NCBI GenBank assembly: GCA_032622095.1
Contig: CP136066.1
Coordinates: forward strand, 171,070,664-171,134,663
Length of the DNA: 64,000 bases
From: Siphonodentalium dalli
Lineage: Eukaryota; Mollusca; Scaphopoda; Gadilida; Siphonodentaliidae
Direction of reading: 5' to 3'
The notes under the pieces were generated by a model. It saw only the letters and a program-made list of their open reading frames with translations. It made no database searches and was not told where the DNA came from. The first letter of the stretch is position 1, and each line of letters starts with the position of its first letter. A program made the translations under genes and the position numbers. Shown piece after piece: positions 32,176 to 42,404 of this stretch.

Positions 32176-32929
32176 TAAATATACACTCTGGTGGTTATAA
32201 TGCTCACTTTAAAAAGGTTCGAAGGTCGGCCATGGTAGGATTGATCATGGTTAATAGCATCAACAACGCGGTAATATCGATGGTCAACGTCGTTAATTGG
32301 GGGTGGTCAATTAGAGCTTAGCCGTATATGATTATACAGGTACATGAACATGTAGACCATTCCATTGTTCAGATCATGCATCATGCTCTTATCAAAACAT
32401 GTGTGGCTATTATTCAGAACGCTTCGGACAGTTCCGCCTTGCTAGGAAAAAACCTCTTCCATAATTGGAAACCATATTCGCGAAATTCTACAGTATATGG
32501 GTCAGGTGAACAGGCGATGACATTGACTCGATGACGCATAGCTACGAATGGAGAATAATTTATTCGCTATGGCTGTACCAAACTGGGTCATATATTAAAT
32601 ACATTAAACTCTTTGTATGAGGTCTGTTTGTTTGTTCATTTATTGATACAGCACATCGGAAGTGTACGATAAGCAAAACACTCAACACCGTGGCATTTTG
32701 TGTTGGGAGAGTGATTCCAGTGACACATTCAACACCAACAATCTTGTGGCGAGGACTAGTGATGGTGCCAGTTTTAATTAACCAAAGTTCATTAGTGTGG
32801 TCTCCCCATTGTTGAGTATTTTGTTTAGCGCACACAATTTACATACTTTACAACAGGTTCTCGAACATAATTTGGCTTTGTTGACATAATGCAGGGTAGA
32901 AACTACAACAATTACAAATTATTTACGCG
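32176..32929. other. Unannotated stretch, no supported gene
   Basis: Short frames only. GGTTCGAAGGTCGG near 32215 looks like a B box but no cloverleaf can be drawn around it. Nothing else recognised. Confidence 0.45.
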
Positions 32930-34500
32930 ATATTTATTATGGTATAAAGAAAGGTCTGAGCGAACCACATATTAACTATAATAGCCTGATCGGGCTAAAA
33001 TATACCGACCGGTCTTCCTGGCACAGTGCTCACTGTTATAAGAGAAGTAATTCAACATTTCTTGACAATTTGAATGTGCTTGTTTGAATATCTGTACACA
33101 TGTATGTTTATTTTGAATATTCTCAGTAAATAATTATTTGGTGTCTTGAAAAAGAAATCAGATTTAATTTTGTTTATGTATTTGTTGAGAGATAACAATA
33201 AAACAGTTTAGAGTGAACCCCCTTATCCCAGGTGCATGCTGGCTGTGAAAGACAGATCGGTTTATTTTAGTCTATTATACGGTAGATCGGTAAGTGGTTC
33301 ACCCAGACCTGTTAAGATATAAGTTTGATAATGGTTATACGGTTCAATCCCATTAGTGCCCACATATAACAATATAATTCAATCATTGCGATTAATCGCA
33401 AACCTTTGTGATAAATCGACAAGTACGGTTGTTGGCGATTTATCAGATATATGTTTTCGATTTATCGCAAAGTTGTTATAACTATGAATGTTCTCAGTAA
33501 ATAATGATATGGTGTCTTGATAAAAAAATCGGAATTAATTTTGTTTTGTTTTTGAAGTATTGGTTGATCGATAATAATAGAACCGTTCAGATTGTCTCCC
33601 CTTATCCCAGATACATGTTGGCTGTGAAAGAACGATTGGTCTAATTTAACCTGATCGGACTATTGTGATAAATCTCAAACATCTTTGCGATAAATCGCAA
33701 AGTATAATCACCGAGTAGTTAATTGAGAGTTATCGTAAAGATGTTTGAGATTTATCCCAAAGGTTTGGGAGTTAACGTAATGGTGTTTGTGATTTTTCGC
33801 AAAATAGTTTTAATTTTGGATATTCTCAGTAATCATCTCCAAAAGAGATGAGAATTAATTATTGTTTGAAGTATTGGTTTGCTTCCCTTCCATGTTGGCT
33901 GTGAAAGACCAATCGGTTTAGTTTAGCCCGACCGAGCTATTATAGATCGATTTGTGGTTCATCCAGACCTGTTTAAGATGTCTGATTTATTATGTTTATA
34001 CGGTTCAAGCCCATTAGTGTCAACACATACCAATATAGTATCTGCAATAAATCACAACCTTTGTGATAAATCTCAAAAATATTTACGATAAATCGTAAAC
34101 TATAATCACCAAGTAGTTTGAGAGTTATCGTAAAGATGCTTGAGATTTATCGCAAAGGGTTGCGAGTTATCGCAAAGGTCTGCGAGTTATCGCAAAGATG
34201 TTTGTGATTTTTCACAAAGTCGTTTTATGATTTATCGCAAAGATTTGCTGCCCCCATCACACATGTATTCTGGTTGTGAATGACCGATCGGTCTATTTTA
34301 GCCTAACCGTGCTATTATAGAGCGATTGGAGTTCACCCAGACCTGCTGAAGATGTATGATTTATGTTTATATGGTTAAAGTCCTGTATTAATTGCAAATT
34401 GATTTGATTAATTAAAAACCTTTGTTATAAATCGAATACCTTTGCACTAAATCGCATATATTTATTGTATATTGCGATTAATCGCAAAGTAGTTTTTTTT
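32930..34500. repeat. Diverged tandem repeat (about 350-480 bp units) rich in ATCGCAAA motifs
   Basis: At least three to four units share the order TATTCTCAGTAA, ATGTTGGCTGTGAAAGA (or similar), a GATCGGT-TATTTTAG block, TTCACCCAGACCTG, TATACGGTTCAA and then clusters of TTTGCGATAAATCGCAAAG-like palindromic motifs. Copies of the ATGCTGGCTGTGAAAG-type block lie at about 33234, 33616, 33891 and 34266. The motif clusters vary in number between units. Confidence 0.75.
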
Positions 34501-34574
34501 TATATTATTAAACACAAATTAAGAAATACGGCCCATTATTTTTAGTCATTCAGACACATTTTACTCCACATGCA

Positions 34575-34905
34575 GGGAACCGGCCGGGGATATCCTGACT
34601 CAGTTCTATTCATGCTGACTAAACTTACCTTAGTCATTTTGACTCAAATATATTTAGTCATTATGACCCGATCCTGGTCATTTTGACTCAAATCATAGTA
34701 AGCGTTGTGACTAATGCGACAGTAGTCAATATGAGTCAATGTTAGTCATGTTGACTAAGCATATGCTGGTCATGTTGACTACTACTGACCTAGCCGTGAT
34801 GAAGAACTTTTCCAGGTAGTCATTTTGACTACCAAAAGGTAGTCATCTCTAGGAGAATATGTTGACTACCCTAAGTTGGTCATATTGACCAACCCATTTT
34901 TCTCA
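34575..34905. repeat. Array of TAGTCA-N-TGACTA motifs
   Basis: Within about 330 bases TAGTCATTTTGACT and close variants (GGTCATGTTGACTA, TTAGTCATGTTGACTA, TGACTCA, TGAGTCA) recur more than a dozen times at irregular spacing. Each is a small imperfect palindrome. The block ends with TTTTTCTCAGTGTG. It has no coding meaning. It may be a diverged microsatellite with a 15-30-bp unit. Confidence 0.7.
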
Positions 34906-35171
34906 GTGTGTAAATACGTTTTAAATATAACTTAGCTGACAGCAATTATGATATAGATGGGTCAGATCTCTTATCTTCATATGCTTGTTCCAGCCACTAT
35001 CGCAGAATTGGGCGTTTTAATGTTGACCGTCAAAGAGTTTACTATTGACAGAATGACTTGTACACTGGCGAATTCATATTAATCCCGTGCAAAAAATTAA
35101 TTAATTGTCCCGTTATCACTGGATTGATAAATACATCGCCTCAATTAGATAGATCATTCAATCATGTCTTC

Positions 35172-35293
35172 ATAATTAAGATGACCAGCGTGCGTCTTGT
35201 TTTGGGAGTGATAAACTCTACTCACTCGCACTCCGCGCTAGCGAGTAGAGTTTATCACTCCCAAACGAGACGCACACTGGCCGTCTTAATTAT
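35172..35293. repeat. Fold-back hairpin, 50-bp arms
   Basis: The left arm 35172-35223 (ATAATTAAGATGACCAGCGT...AACTCTACTC) pairs with 35243-35293 read in reverse complement, with a few mismatches and a 19-base loop. No gene. It lies 0.3 kb from the degenerate cGAS-like copy. Confidence 0.85.
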
Positions 35294-35587
35294 AAAGATA
35301 TATAGGTGTTGCTGGATATTGTTATCCACCTCCATACATTACTGATTGTGGTAACCATGGTTACTCGATAGAGGTAAGAAGGAACTACATATATGGTGGA
35401 ATATGCCTCTGTTAAAATTTAAAAAAAATATCTCGAACCAACATAGAGCACTCTGTCATGTGATCGGATGATAATACCAGTAAGACATTTGTGGTGAAAT
35501 AAAATATGCTCTGTATTCTAGTAATTCAATTTAATGGTGTCCGTGATTCTTTCCATTCAGGTTGTCTGTGAATCGTATACACATGCA

Positions 35588-35935
35588 TGGTACCTTCCTC
35601 GCTCGAGTCTATGCGTGATCATGCTTCGCATTCAGCTACAATGGCGTAGAGGGAGGAATGTGGTGGCCATGAATTCCATCCATCCATGATGCTCACTTGA
35701 CAGATGACACAACCGCGTGAATTGACAAATCACCTCGTCGAAAGCGAAGAGGGCCAAGCGACATCGATATTCAATACTCTCAGGATGCACCGTTCGCCTC
35801 ATTCATCCTTTCTGATCACATGATCCACGAGATGCCTTGAATCGAGCGCTCATAACGAGAGCGTATTCGACGTTAAGAAACAGTCTCCCGACAACGTCAT
35901 TCAATATGTGACATGACGCAGTTGTGACTCGAAGA
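35588..35935 (-). pseudogene. Degenerate 3' end of a second Mab-21/cGAS-like gene
   Basis: On the minus strand this stretch matches, with indels, the last third of the intact gene upstream of it (about 36050-36400). One frame reads VVGRLFLNVEYALV followed by SARFKASR and ends in a stop after CDQKG. A shifted frame then gives SIEYRCRLALF. The intact protein has VVGRLYLNVDYAVV, SARIKASR and SPEYRCRLKLF at the matching places. At least one frameshift and one early stop are visible. The copy abuts the 3' end of the intact gene in the same orientation, so a tandem partial duplication is the simplest explanation. No N-terminal catalytic part exists here. Confidence 0.8.
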
Positions 35936-35960
35936 AAAACCACTTGTGTTATAAGTTTTC

Positions 35961-35966
35961 TTTATT
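35961..35966 (-). terminator. Polyadenylation signal one base past the stop of the cGAS-like gene
   Basis: On the minus strand the TGA stop is followed by T and then AATAAAG, so the hexamer begins one base after the stop codon. If used, the 3' untranslated region would be only about 20-30 bases. TAA also occurs twice in frame just after the TGA. Confidence 0.5.
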
Positions 35967-35967
35967 A

Positions 35968-38070
35968 TCAGCGGTTTTGATTTTTGTTAAATACTGTATG
36001 AGAACTCTGTTGGTATAAACATTGTCGCATTGGAAAATAGTTAGTTCCTTCCTCGACTTTCTTCCTTCCTTTCGCATTCAGCTTCAATGGCGTATCATTT
36101 GACATAGCAATGCTTTCACAGAATAATGCGACCACATAATCCAGCCATCCTTGATGCTCACTTGACACAGAACACAACCCGTGGAATTTATTCAGCACCC
36201 TGATTAATACAAACAACTTCAAGCGACATCGATATTCTGGACTCTCCGGATTCATCGTTTGCTTTATTCTTTCCGTCTGATCACCTGGTACACGAGATGC
36301 CTTGATCCGAGCGCTCGTAACGACAGCATAATCGACGTTAAGGTATAGTCTCCCCACAACGACTTTCAATATGTGAATGTCTGCCCGAAAGTCGCCGACT
36401 GGCACCGGCCTGAATGAATAGGTGTCATTATTATCGAGAGGATAGCTGAACATTTCAATATGATCGACTGCAAACGTTAGCAACTCTTTGGTAAATTTAT
36501 AGAGAAGTTTGTCGATATTTTCTTCGTCACCGAGTGACTTTTGTGAGATATCACGTAGCACTTGGTCAGCAACACTGTTCCCGTATTGTGGTAACTTGGT
36601 AATGATATTATCGATAAAAGTCAACCAATTATTCATTAATTTTTCTGATTTTCGCAATGCTCTTCCGATAGCACGACGGTCTTCTTTATTGCTGCCTGTC
36701 GATGTTACCACGAAGAACTCTTCTAAGGGGTCCTTATTTGAATCCACAATTTTAGACATATATGTAACAAAGTCGTCATATGAAATATCTTCGGATTGTC
36801 CAGAATACATCCAATGATCAACCGTCTTATTAAATGACGTAAGCAATGATTTAGCTGTGTATATATAATGGTGTCTGACTTCAGGGAGTGGATACCTCGC
36901 CATTACAGTTTTGGATACTAGATGTTTCAGGTCATGGGATAAAATCCCGGTTCCATACATGACCTCTGCTGCTTCGATGGTGTTCGGGATATGCGACATA
37001 CGAACCGTCTGCGTGATAGCCGGGTTTGTTTCAGAGAGTTGTCTACTTACATTATCAAATATAAATAATGCGATATCCAGCCTTGTAATTCGTGATAATC
37101 CCGCGATATCATCAGTGATGAGACACAACCCGAGAAGAGACCACAGACGCCTGCGGAGATATATCAGATCAGATTCCGAGATACCGATCAACAAGTTCAT
37201 TTCAGGAACAAAATAATGAGGAAGGAATCCTTTTTTAAAATCCTGATCAAGTCTCTTTAATACATCCACTACTGGCAAGTCATTTTCCCAGAATCGAACG
37301 TCCGTCTGCTCGAAATACCAGAGAGCTGACGTCTTCAGATGGTAGGACGTCAACACTCCCCGGCCAAAATCGACGACGCGTCCGAATCTCTTCAGCAACT
37401 TTATACTGAGTATCTGGTAAACTGACATTGTTCTCAACAGCACGACTTCTGCCTTAGCGAACGACAGACAGAAATCGTGCTCACAGTCCGGGTCTAATGG
37501 AGCAGGTCGTGCAGTAATGTTAAATTCACCGAATCTTATTAGCGATATAATGTCGTCTGATGGCCATGACCGGTCGCGTGCGGAAAATAAGCGTGCTGCC
37601 TGTGGAATTCTACTTATTCTTAGTTGTGGAACAGCGTCGATGGTGGTCTTTCTATCATTGTATACCTTACCAACCTTTGATAATCCGTCAGCATCCTTGG
37701 TTTTTCCAAAGATCTCTTCACACATGTCTCTAACAGGATCAGCCAGCATGTATTTCCCGTCACCCAAGATGGCGTTTGGTACCAGCCCTGCTAACCCATC
37801 AGTAGATATCCGGACATAACACGGGAGGTCATGTCGGTATCTCAAGCTGGATTCATCTATTATTATGTTCCGAGGTTCAATCATATTATCTAAATCACTT
37901 CCTTCAAAAGAAACTCCGCTCGCCATGCTCCCTACTAATGTCATTTTATAACGATCAGTCGACTGGCGTCTCGCATCTCTACTGATCTCCTCTTGCAGCA
38001 AAATCCGGTTATAACGTAGAGATAGCTCATGTGAATCCTCACTACATTGACTTTGTGACAAGGACGCCAT
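35968..38070 (-). CDS. Mab-21/cGAS-like nucleotidyltransferase (cGLR candidate)
   Basis: 700 codons in one uninterrupted exon. The N-terminal half is a Mab-21-type nucleotidyltransferase: LVGSMASGVSFEGSDLDNM carries the G-S motif (residues 47-48) and two acidic residues Asp 59 and Asp 61, and TTIDAVPQLRIS gives the third candidate metal ligand, Asp 145. Downstream are RSWPSDDIISLIRFG (168-181), YQILSIKLLKRFG (218-230), LTSYHLKTSALWYFEQT (240-256) and LPHYFVPEMNLL (283-294), all usual Mab-21 landmarks. The vertebrate cGAS zinc thumb is absent, as in most invertebrate cGLRs. Residues about 320-700 are mainly helical and unrecognised. Known active members make cyclic dinucleotides on sensing foreign RNA or DNA and signal through STING. 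That activity is inferred from conserved residues only. The start is the first in-frame ATG; the stop is followed at once by AATAAA. Confidence 0.85.
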   Translation of the reverse strand: MASLSQSQCSEDSHELSLRYNRILLQEEISRDARRQSTDRYKMTLVGSMASGVSFEGSDLDNMIEPRNIIIDESSLRYRHDLPCYVRISTDGLAGLVPNAILGDGKYMLADPVRDMCEEIFGKTKDADGLSKVGKVYNDRKTTIDAVPQLRISRIPQAARLFSARDRSWPSDDIISLIRFGEFNITARPAPLDPDCEHDFCLSFAKAEVVLLRTMSVYQILSIKLLKRFGRVVDFGRGVLTSYHLKTSALWYFEQTDVRFWENDLPVVDVLKRLDQDFKKGFLPHYFVPEMNLLIGISESDLIYLRRRLWSLLGLCLITDDIAGLSRITRLDIALFIFDNVSRQLSETNPAITQTVRMSHIPNTIEAAEVMYGTGILSHDLKHLVSKTVMARYPLPEVRHHYIYTAKSLLTSFNKTVDHWMYSGQSEDISYDDFVTYMSKIVDSNKDPLEEFFVVTSTGSNKEDRRAIGRALRKSEKLMNNWLTFIDNIITKLPQYGNSVADQVLRDISQKSLGDEENIDKLLYKFTKELLTFAVDHIEMFSYPLDNNDTYSFRPVPVGDFRADIHILKVVVGRLYLNVDYAVVTSARIKASRVPGDQTERIKQTMNPESPEYRCRLKLFVLIRVLNKFHGLCSVSSEHQGWLDYVVALFCESIAMSNDTPLKLNAKGRKKVEEGTNYFPMRQCLYQQSSHTVFNKNQNR

Positions 38071-38290
38071 AATTAATAAATGGACACCTTACTCTGACTC
38101 AATTTTAAGAAGATGGTGTCAATACTAGTCCACCGGTCAATGTTGGACATCCAAGACTTTGTTCAGTGCACGTGAGTGGGGAAATAAATAACATGTCGTC
38201 TTTCTGAAAAAAACAATGAATATAACAATGTAATTTGGATTTTATCGGGATTTGATATGACGGGTAGAATATATATAGCGTACGTGAATA
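38071..38290 (-). promoter_or_regulatory. Possible core promoter of the cGAS-like gene
   Basis: About 200 bases before the ATG, the minus strand reads GCTATATATATTC (38265-38279), a TATA-like element. I see no clear NF-kB, ISRE or STAT site. AT-rich DNA produces such motifs by chance, so this is weak. Confidence 0.2.
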
Positions 38291-38894
38291 TAACGGAGAT
38301 TACTTAAGGGAGTGTTAACGGTGGTCTATTATAAATCGGGGTGGCGATAATCAGTATATATAATATCTCTCTTCTTTTTTTTTTTTTAAATGTGATATAT
38401 CGATTACTGTGACACGATATTGAAGAACCATCAACCAGTTGGAAATTATACCCCGTTTTTTAAACTTTGTTGACATGAAAATTATTTTTAACTTCACTGT
38501 TCTCAGGCACCGAGAAGATCAGATTCTGTAAAACAGACTTGTTTTCAAACGTGGACTTAAATGTAAACTTATTTTTTCTTGATTCAAGAAATTAAACCGT
38601 TAAGCCACCCATAAATATTTCCCATGCATGTTGATCAATGGAAATTGGGCTGAGATGAGTTCAAGTTCATATGTGTCCGTATCTAATTCCCAGCTGACCA
38701 TTATATATAAACACCGTGGTCTATTTCCAGTTGATTGCTCCCTGTTTGAATGGAGCAGATTTCATTTCAACAACAAAATTTCAGTCGACTGAAATATTTG
38801 TGGCTTTCATTGTAAAGTATAGGGTGTGATGTATCACATGTGTACGGGTCAGAGACTTCCGGTTTCATTAGCAGTACATTGTTCTTCACCTACC

Positions 38895-40049
38895 TCTCTC
38901 TTATTAAGTATTGTGTAGGTCTCATTGATTCTCATTATTATAACTGTGATGAGTTATCTTTTATGAAGTATTGTGTAGGTCTCATTGATTCTCATTATCG
39001 TAATTGTAAAATTGTAATGAGTTATCTCTTATTAAGTATTGTGTGGGTCTCATTGATTCACATTATCATAATTGTGATGAGTTATCTCTTATTAAGTATT
39101 GTGTATGTCTCATTTATTATCATTATCATAACTGTGACGAGTTATCTTTTATTAAGTATTGTGTAGGTCTAATTGATTCCCATTATCATAATTTTGACGA
39201 GTTATCTCTTATTAAGTATTGTGTAGGTCCCATTTATTCTCATTATCATAATTGTGATGAGTTATCTCTTATTAAGTATTGTGTATGTCTCATTTATTAT
39301 CATTATCGTAATTGTGATGAGTTATCTCTTATTAAGTATTGTGTAGGTCTAACTGAATCTCATTATAATTCTGATGAGTTATCCCTTATTGATTATTGTG
39401 TAGGTCTCATTGATTCTCATTATCATAATTGTGATGAGTTATCTCTTATTAAGTATTATGTAGGTCTCATTTATTCTCATTATCATAATTGTGATGAGTT
39501 ATCTGTTATTGATTATTGTGTAGGTCTCATTGATTCCCGTTATCATAACTGTGATGAGATATCTCTTATTAAGTATTGTGTGGGTCTCATTGATTCTCAT
39601 TATCATTATTTCGATGAGTTATCTGTTACTAAGTATTGTGTAGGTCTCATTGATTCTCATAATAATTGTGATGCGTTATCTCTTATTAAGTATTGTGTAG
39701 GCATCATTGATTCTCATTATCATAATTGTGATGAGTTATCTCTTATTAAGTATTGTGTAGGTCTCTTTGATTCTCATTATTTTAACTGTGATGAGTTATC
39801 TCTTATTAAGTATTGTGTAGGTCTCATTGATTCTCATTATTATAATTGTGATGAGTTATCTCTTATGAAGTATTGTGTAGGTCTCATTGATTCTCATTAT
39901 CGTAATTGTGACGAGTAATCTATTATTAAGTATTGTGATGGTCTCATTGATTCTCATTATCATAATTGTGATGAGTTATCTCTTATTAAGTATTGTGTAG
40001 ATCTCGCTGATTCTCACTATCATGATTGTGATGAGTTATCTCTTATTAA
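38895..40049 (+). repeat. 60-bp minisatellite, about 19 units
   Basis: Units of 60 bp, for example TTATTAAGTATTGTGTAGGT followed by CTCATTGATTCTCATTATCA and TAATTGTGATGAGTTATCTC, run head to tail. Because 60 is divisible by three, a 291-codon frame (39043-39918) made of 20-residue repeats stays open. I do not regard it as a gene. The array is cut at the TTAA at 40046-40049 by an inserted element and continues at 41232. Confidence 0.92.
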
Positions 40050-41231
40050 CTCTTTCGCCACCAAATTTACAGAGGTCAAATGGTCCAGGCCACCGAGTTT
40101 GCAGCCGTTTATATGGAAATTCATTGTCTCACATGTGGGGCATTCATACTAGTATTTATAGATGTGGTAGGTATGAACACCCATATATTGTCATGACCAG
40201 TGACAACAGCCCATCAATTTGAACTAACTGCCGATGAATGACGTCATATAATTGTGATTATATCACCATGGTAACGCATGCCATATGTACTAGGTGCGTA
40301 TATACATTTGAACTCAATATTTACTGTTACAGTTAACTTTATTTGCAATATTTTACCACATACGTATATTGACCAAACTCACATTCAAATTGTTATATTA
40401 GCAATATATCCATCACATGTCGTAAATTTAGCATATGTGGTGATTAAGAATGAAATAAGAAGGCATGGAATGAGCATAATGATGAGATCACACCAAGTGT
40501 ATGCCCAAGAAGGCGTTATTTAACCGAGAAAGACCCATTTTCCCGGAGTTAGGCCCACGTGTATTCAACTGTAATAATGCTAAGCAATTACGAATAACTT
40601 TCCAACACAACTGCCAATGATCCCATTGCGTTCCCAAACTGTTTATGCGTGTCAATATCATGCTTACAACATGCACTCGCAGCTAATATTATTGAAGTCG
40701 CACTATTGCACGGCACGGTGAATTTCGTAACATTACGTCGAAAATAGGAGACACTAGACGGTTACCACAGAAAACGTCGTTACAAAGGGCAACAATCGTC
40801 TGTTTTTCATAAACATGTGTTATCGCACTGTCTTTGTCATAAACAATAACAAACTTAATCAATTGGTACATGTGTATCTGATTAAAAAAACCACACGTCG
40901 GCATTGTTTTCGTCAGCATTTTTGGGGAATCCCAGGGAAACCCAACAATAGTAATTGTGACGTCATACATCTGCTGTATATATTTCGGCCTGGAACATCT
41001 CATTGTGGCCGTATTTGTCAGGTCTACGTGTTCAGCAGTAAATTAGTATTGATACAGAATATCACCCATATGATACCTAAGTCGCCAGTCAATAAAATCA
41101 TTAGCATATCTCCGCAAACGTGATATTATTGTCTGTTATTCCCGAAAATTATTCTCTGCCGCTAAAGCGGGCTACGGTGTTTAACGTCAATTACGTCGTG
41201 CCCGCTAAAGCGGGCTGCGATTTTGAAAGAG
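40050..41231. mobile_element. piggyBac-like non-autonomous DNA transposon in the minisatellite
   Basis: This 1182-bp block interrupts the 60-bp array. Its left edge reads TTAA-CTCTTTCGCC and its right edge TTTGAAAGAG-TGAA. The repeat unit itself has TTAA at this place, so the junctions fit a TTAA target-site duplication with one later substitution on the right. The terminal inverted repeat is short (CTCTTTC/GAAAGAG). TTAA targets are the hallmark of piggyBac elements. Inside I see no transposase frame, only ORFs up to 104 codons. Near the right end are two CCGCTAAAGCGG hairpins. Confidence 0.72.
41158..41215. repeat. Two CCGCTAAAGCGG hairpins
   Basis: CCGCTAAAGCGG at 41159-41170 and CCCGCTAAAGCGGGC at 41201-41215, both perfect inverted repeats with an AAA-type loop, lie near the right end of the piggyBac-like element. 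They could be subterminal structural elements. Confidence 0.7.
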
Positions 41232-41350
41232 TGAAGTATTGTGTAGGTCTCATTTATTGTCATTATCATAAGTGTGACGAGTTATCTCTTATTAGGTATT
41301 GTGTAGGTCAAATTGATTCCCGTTATCATAATTGTGATGCGTTATCTCTT
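41232..41350 (+). repeat. 60-bp minisatellite, right remnant (two units)
   Basis: GAAGTATTGTGTAGGTCTC and the rest of the 60-bp unit resume after the insertion. Two units are present, ending near GCGTTATCTCTTGC. Confidence 0.9.
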
Positions 41351-41637
41351 GCATCCTGAATGAACTCGATTATTTTTATAACTTCAAATTAGGATTACTG
41401 CTTTTTCATAACATTTGTTATCTTGTGATGATCGTGGTTTGGAAAATAACACATTCACACGTCCATTGTTGCATCAGTCGAATACATCGAGCAACAAAGA
41501 CGTTGACCCACAGAAGGTGTACATATTGGAGGACAACGCTGGTGAATTACACATTTGAGAATGATGTAGTCTGAGTTAAGACACATAAGAATGATTACTA
41601 TAATCCGCCAATGGAAATAAAATCATAAACACTTTAT

Positions 41638-41961
41638 TTACCTTGGAAATTGTCTGGTACATATAGAATAACATATCGTCATTAACGTGTCGATATGGTG
41701 TATGGGTAAAATATCAAGTATTGGAAATTTCGTATCTAACACAACGTCAGTTGGAGATTTCAGACCGAAAATAGGTTTAATGTTTTCTAATAGGTTGATT
41801 TTTTTTAAATCCAACTGTAATAGGGGTGGCAGATCTTCTGAATGTTCAACAATTAACGGATGGAAAATTCCGATTAAAATGGATGGGGTGGATTTCCTAG
41901 ATGCGGGATTTTGGGTCTGTTGAAGGGGGGTGCACTTGGATGTTCCAAGTTGGAAAAACAT
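41638..41961 (-). CDS. Hypothetical 107-codon frame with adjoining AATAAA
   Basis: An open frame without recognised domain: proline- and isoleucine-rich, no signal peptide or membrane segment. Its TAA stop overlaps TAAATAAAG on the minus strand, so a polyadenylation signal lies at the stop, as in the cGAS-like gene. This might be the terminal exon of a gene whose upstream exons lie further right, or chance. No splice acceptor can be assigned with confidence. Confidence 0.2.
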   Translation of the reverse strand: MFFQLGTSKCTPLQQTQNPASRKSTPSILIGIFHPLIVEHSEDLPPLLQLDLKKINLLENIKPIFGLKSPTDVVLDTKFPILDILPIHHIDTLMTICYSICTRQFPR

Positions 41962-42350
41962 TCAAACGGATGGAGACCCTATTTACACACCGTATCCATT
42001 ATAGCTGTCGTACTCGAATAATTTTCTCAAATATCAATCGTATGGGCCATATAACCGGAAATATTTGTGTTCTTTAAGATACATGTAGGCATATGTTTAT
42101 TTATGATGTCAGTGCCAATTTGCCAAATCAATGACAGATATATGACAGGTATATGACAGGTATATGACATATAATATATGCTAACTACATTTAAAGACGC
42201 CCAGTCAGATTGACACCATAAAACCACTGTCAATGTTTTCCGAGAATACTCCGATCGACACATGAACTCATTCATAAGAGGTTGTTCTGGTCAGCCTGGC
42301 AAACATGACAATTAACGTCTCTAATAAAGAGCGTTCACGCACCCGTCGTC
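41962..42350. repeat. Spacer with a short ATATGACAGGT repeat
   Basis: At about 42131-42170 a 12-bp unit (TATATGACAGGT) occurs about four times. The remainder has no gene. Confidence 0.6.
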
Positions 42351-42404
42351 CAGCGGTAAGTGGCGTTAAATGGCGGTAAGTGGCGGTAAGTGGCGGTAAA
42401 TGAC
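42350..42404. repeat. 10-11-bp repeat GGCGGTAAGT, five units
   Basis: GCGGTAAGTGGCGTTAAAT followed by three GGCGGTAAGT-type units and a final GGCGGTAAATG. The repeated GTAAGT matches the splice-donor consensus by coincidence. Confidence 0.8.

Noticed and set aside
32205-32240. GGTTCGAAGGTCGG as a tRNA B box
   Set aside because: No matching A box or acceptor stem could be paired around it.
34575-34905. CRISPR-like reading of the TAGTCA array
   Set aside because: Spacing is irregular, repeats are short and imperfect, and the sequence is eukaryotic.
36509-37819. Plus-strand frames of about 100 codons inside the cGAS-like gene
   Set aside because: Shadows of the 700-codon minus-strand gene.
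39043-39918. 291-codon frame of 20-residue repeats (IKYCVGLIDSHYHNCDELS)
   Set aside because: It is the translation of the 60-bp minisatellite, whose length is a multiple of three; the array continues outside the frame with stops and shifts.
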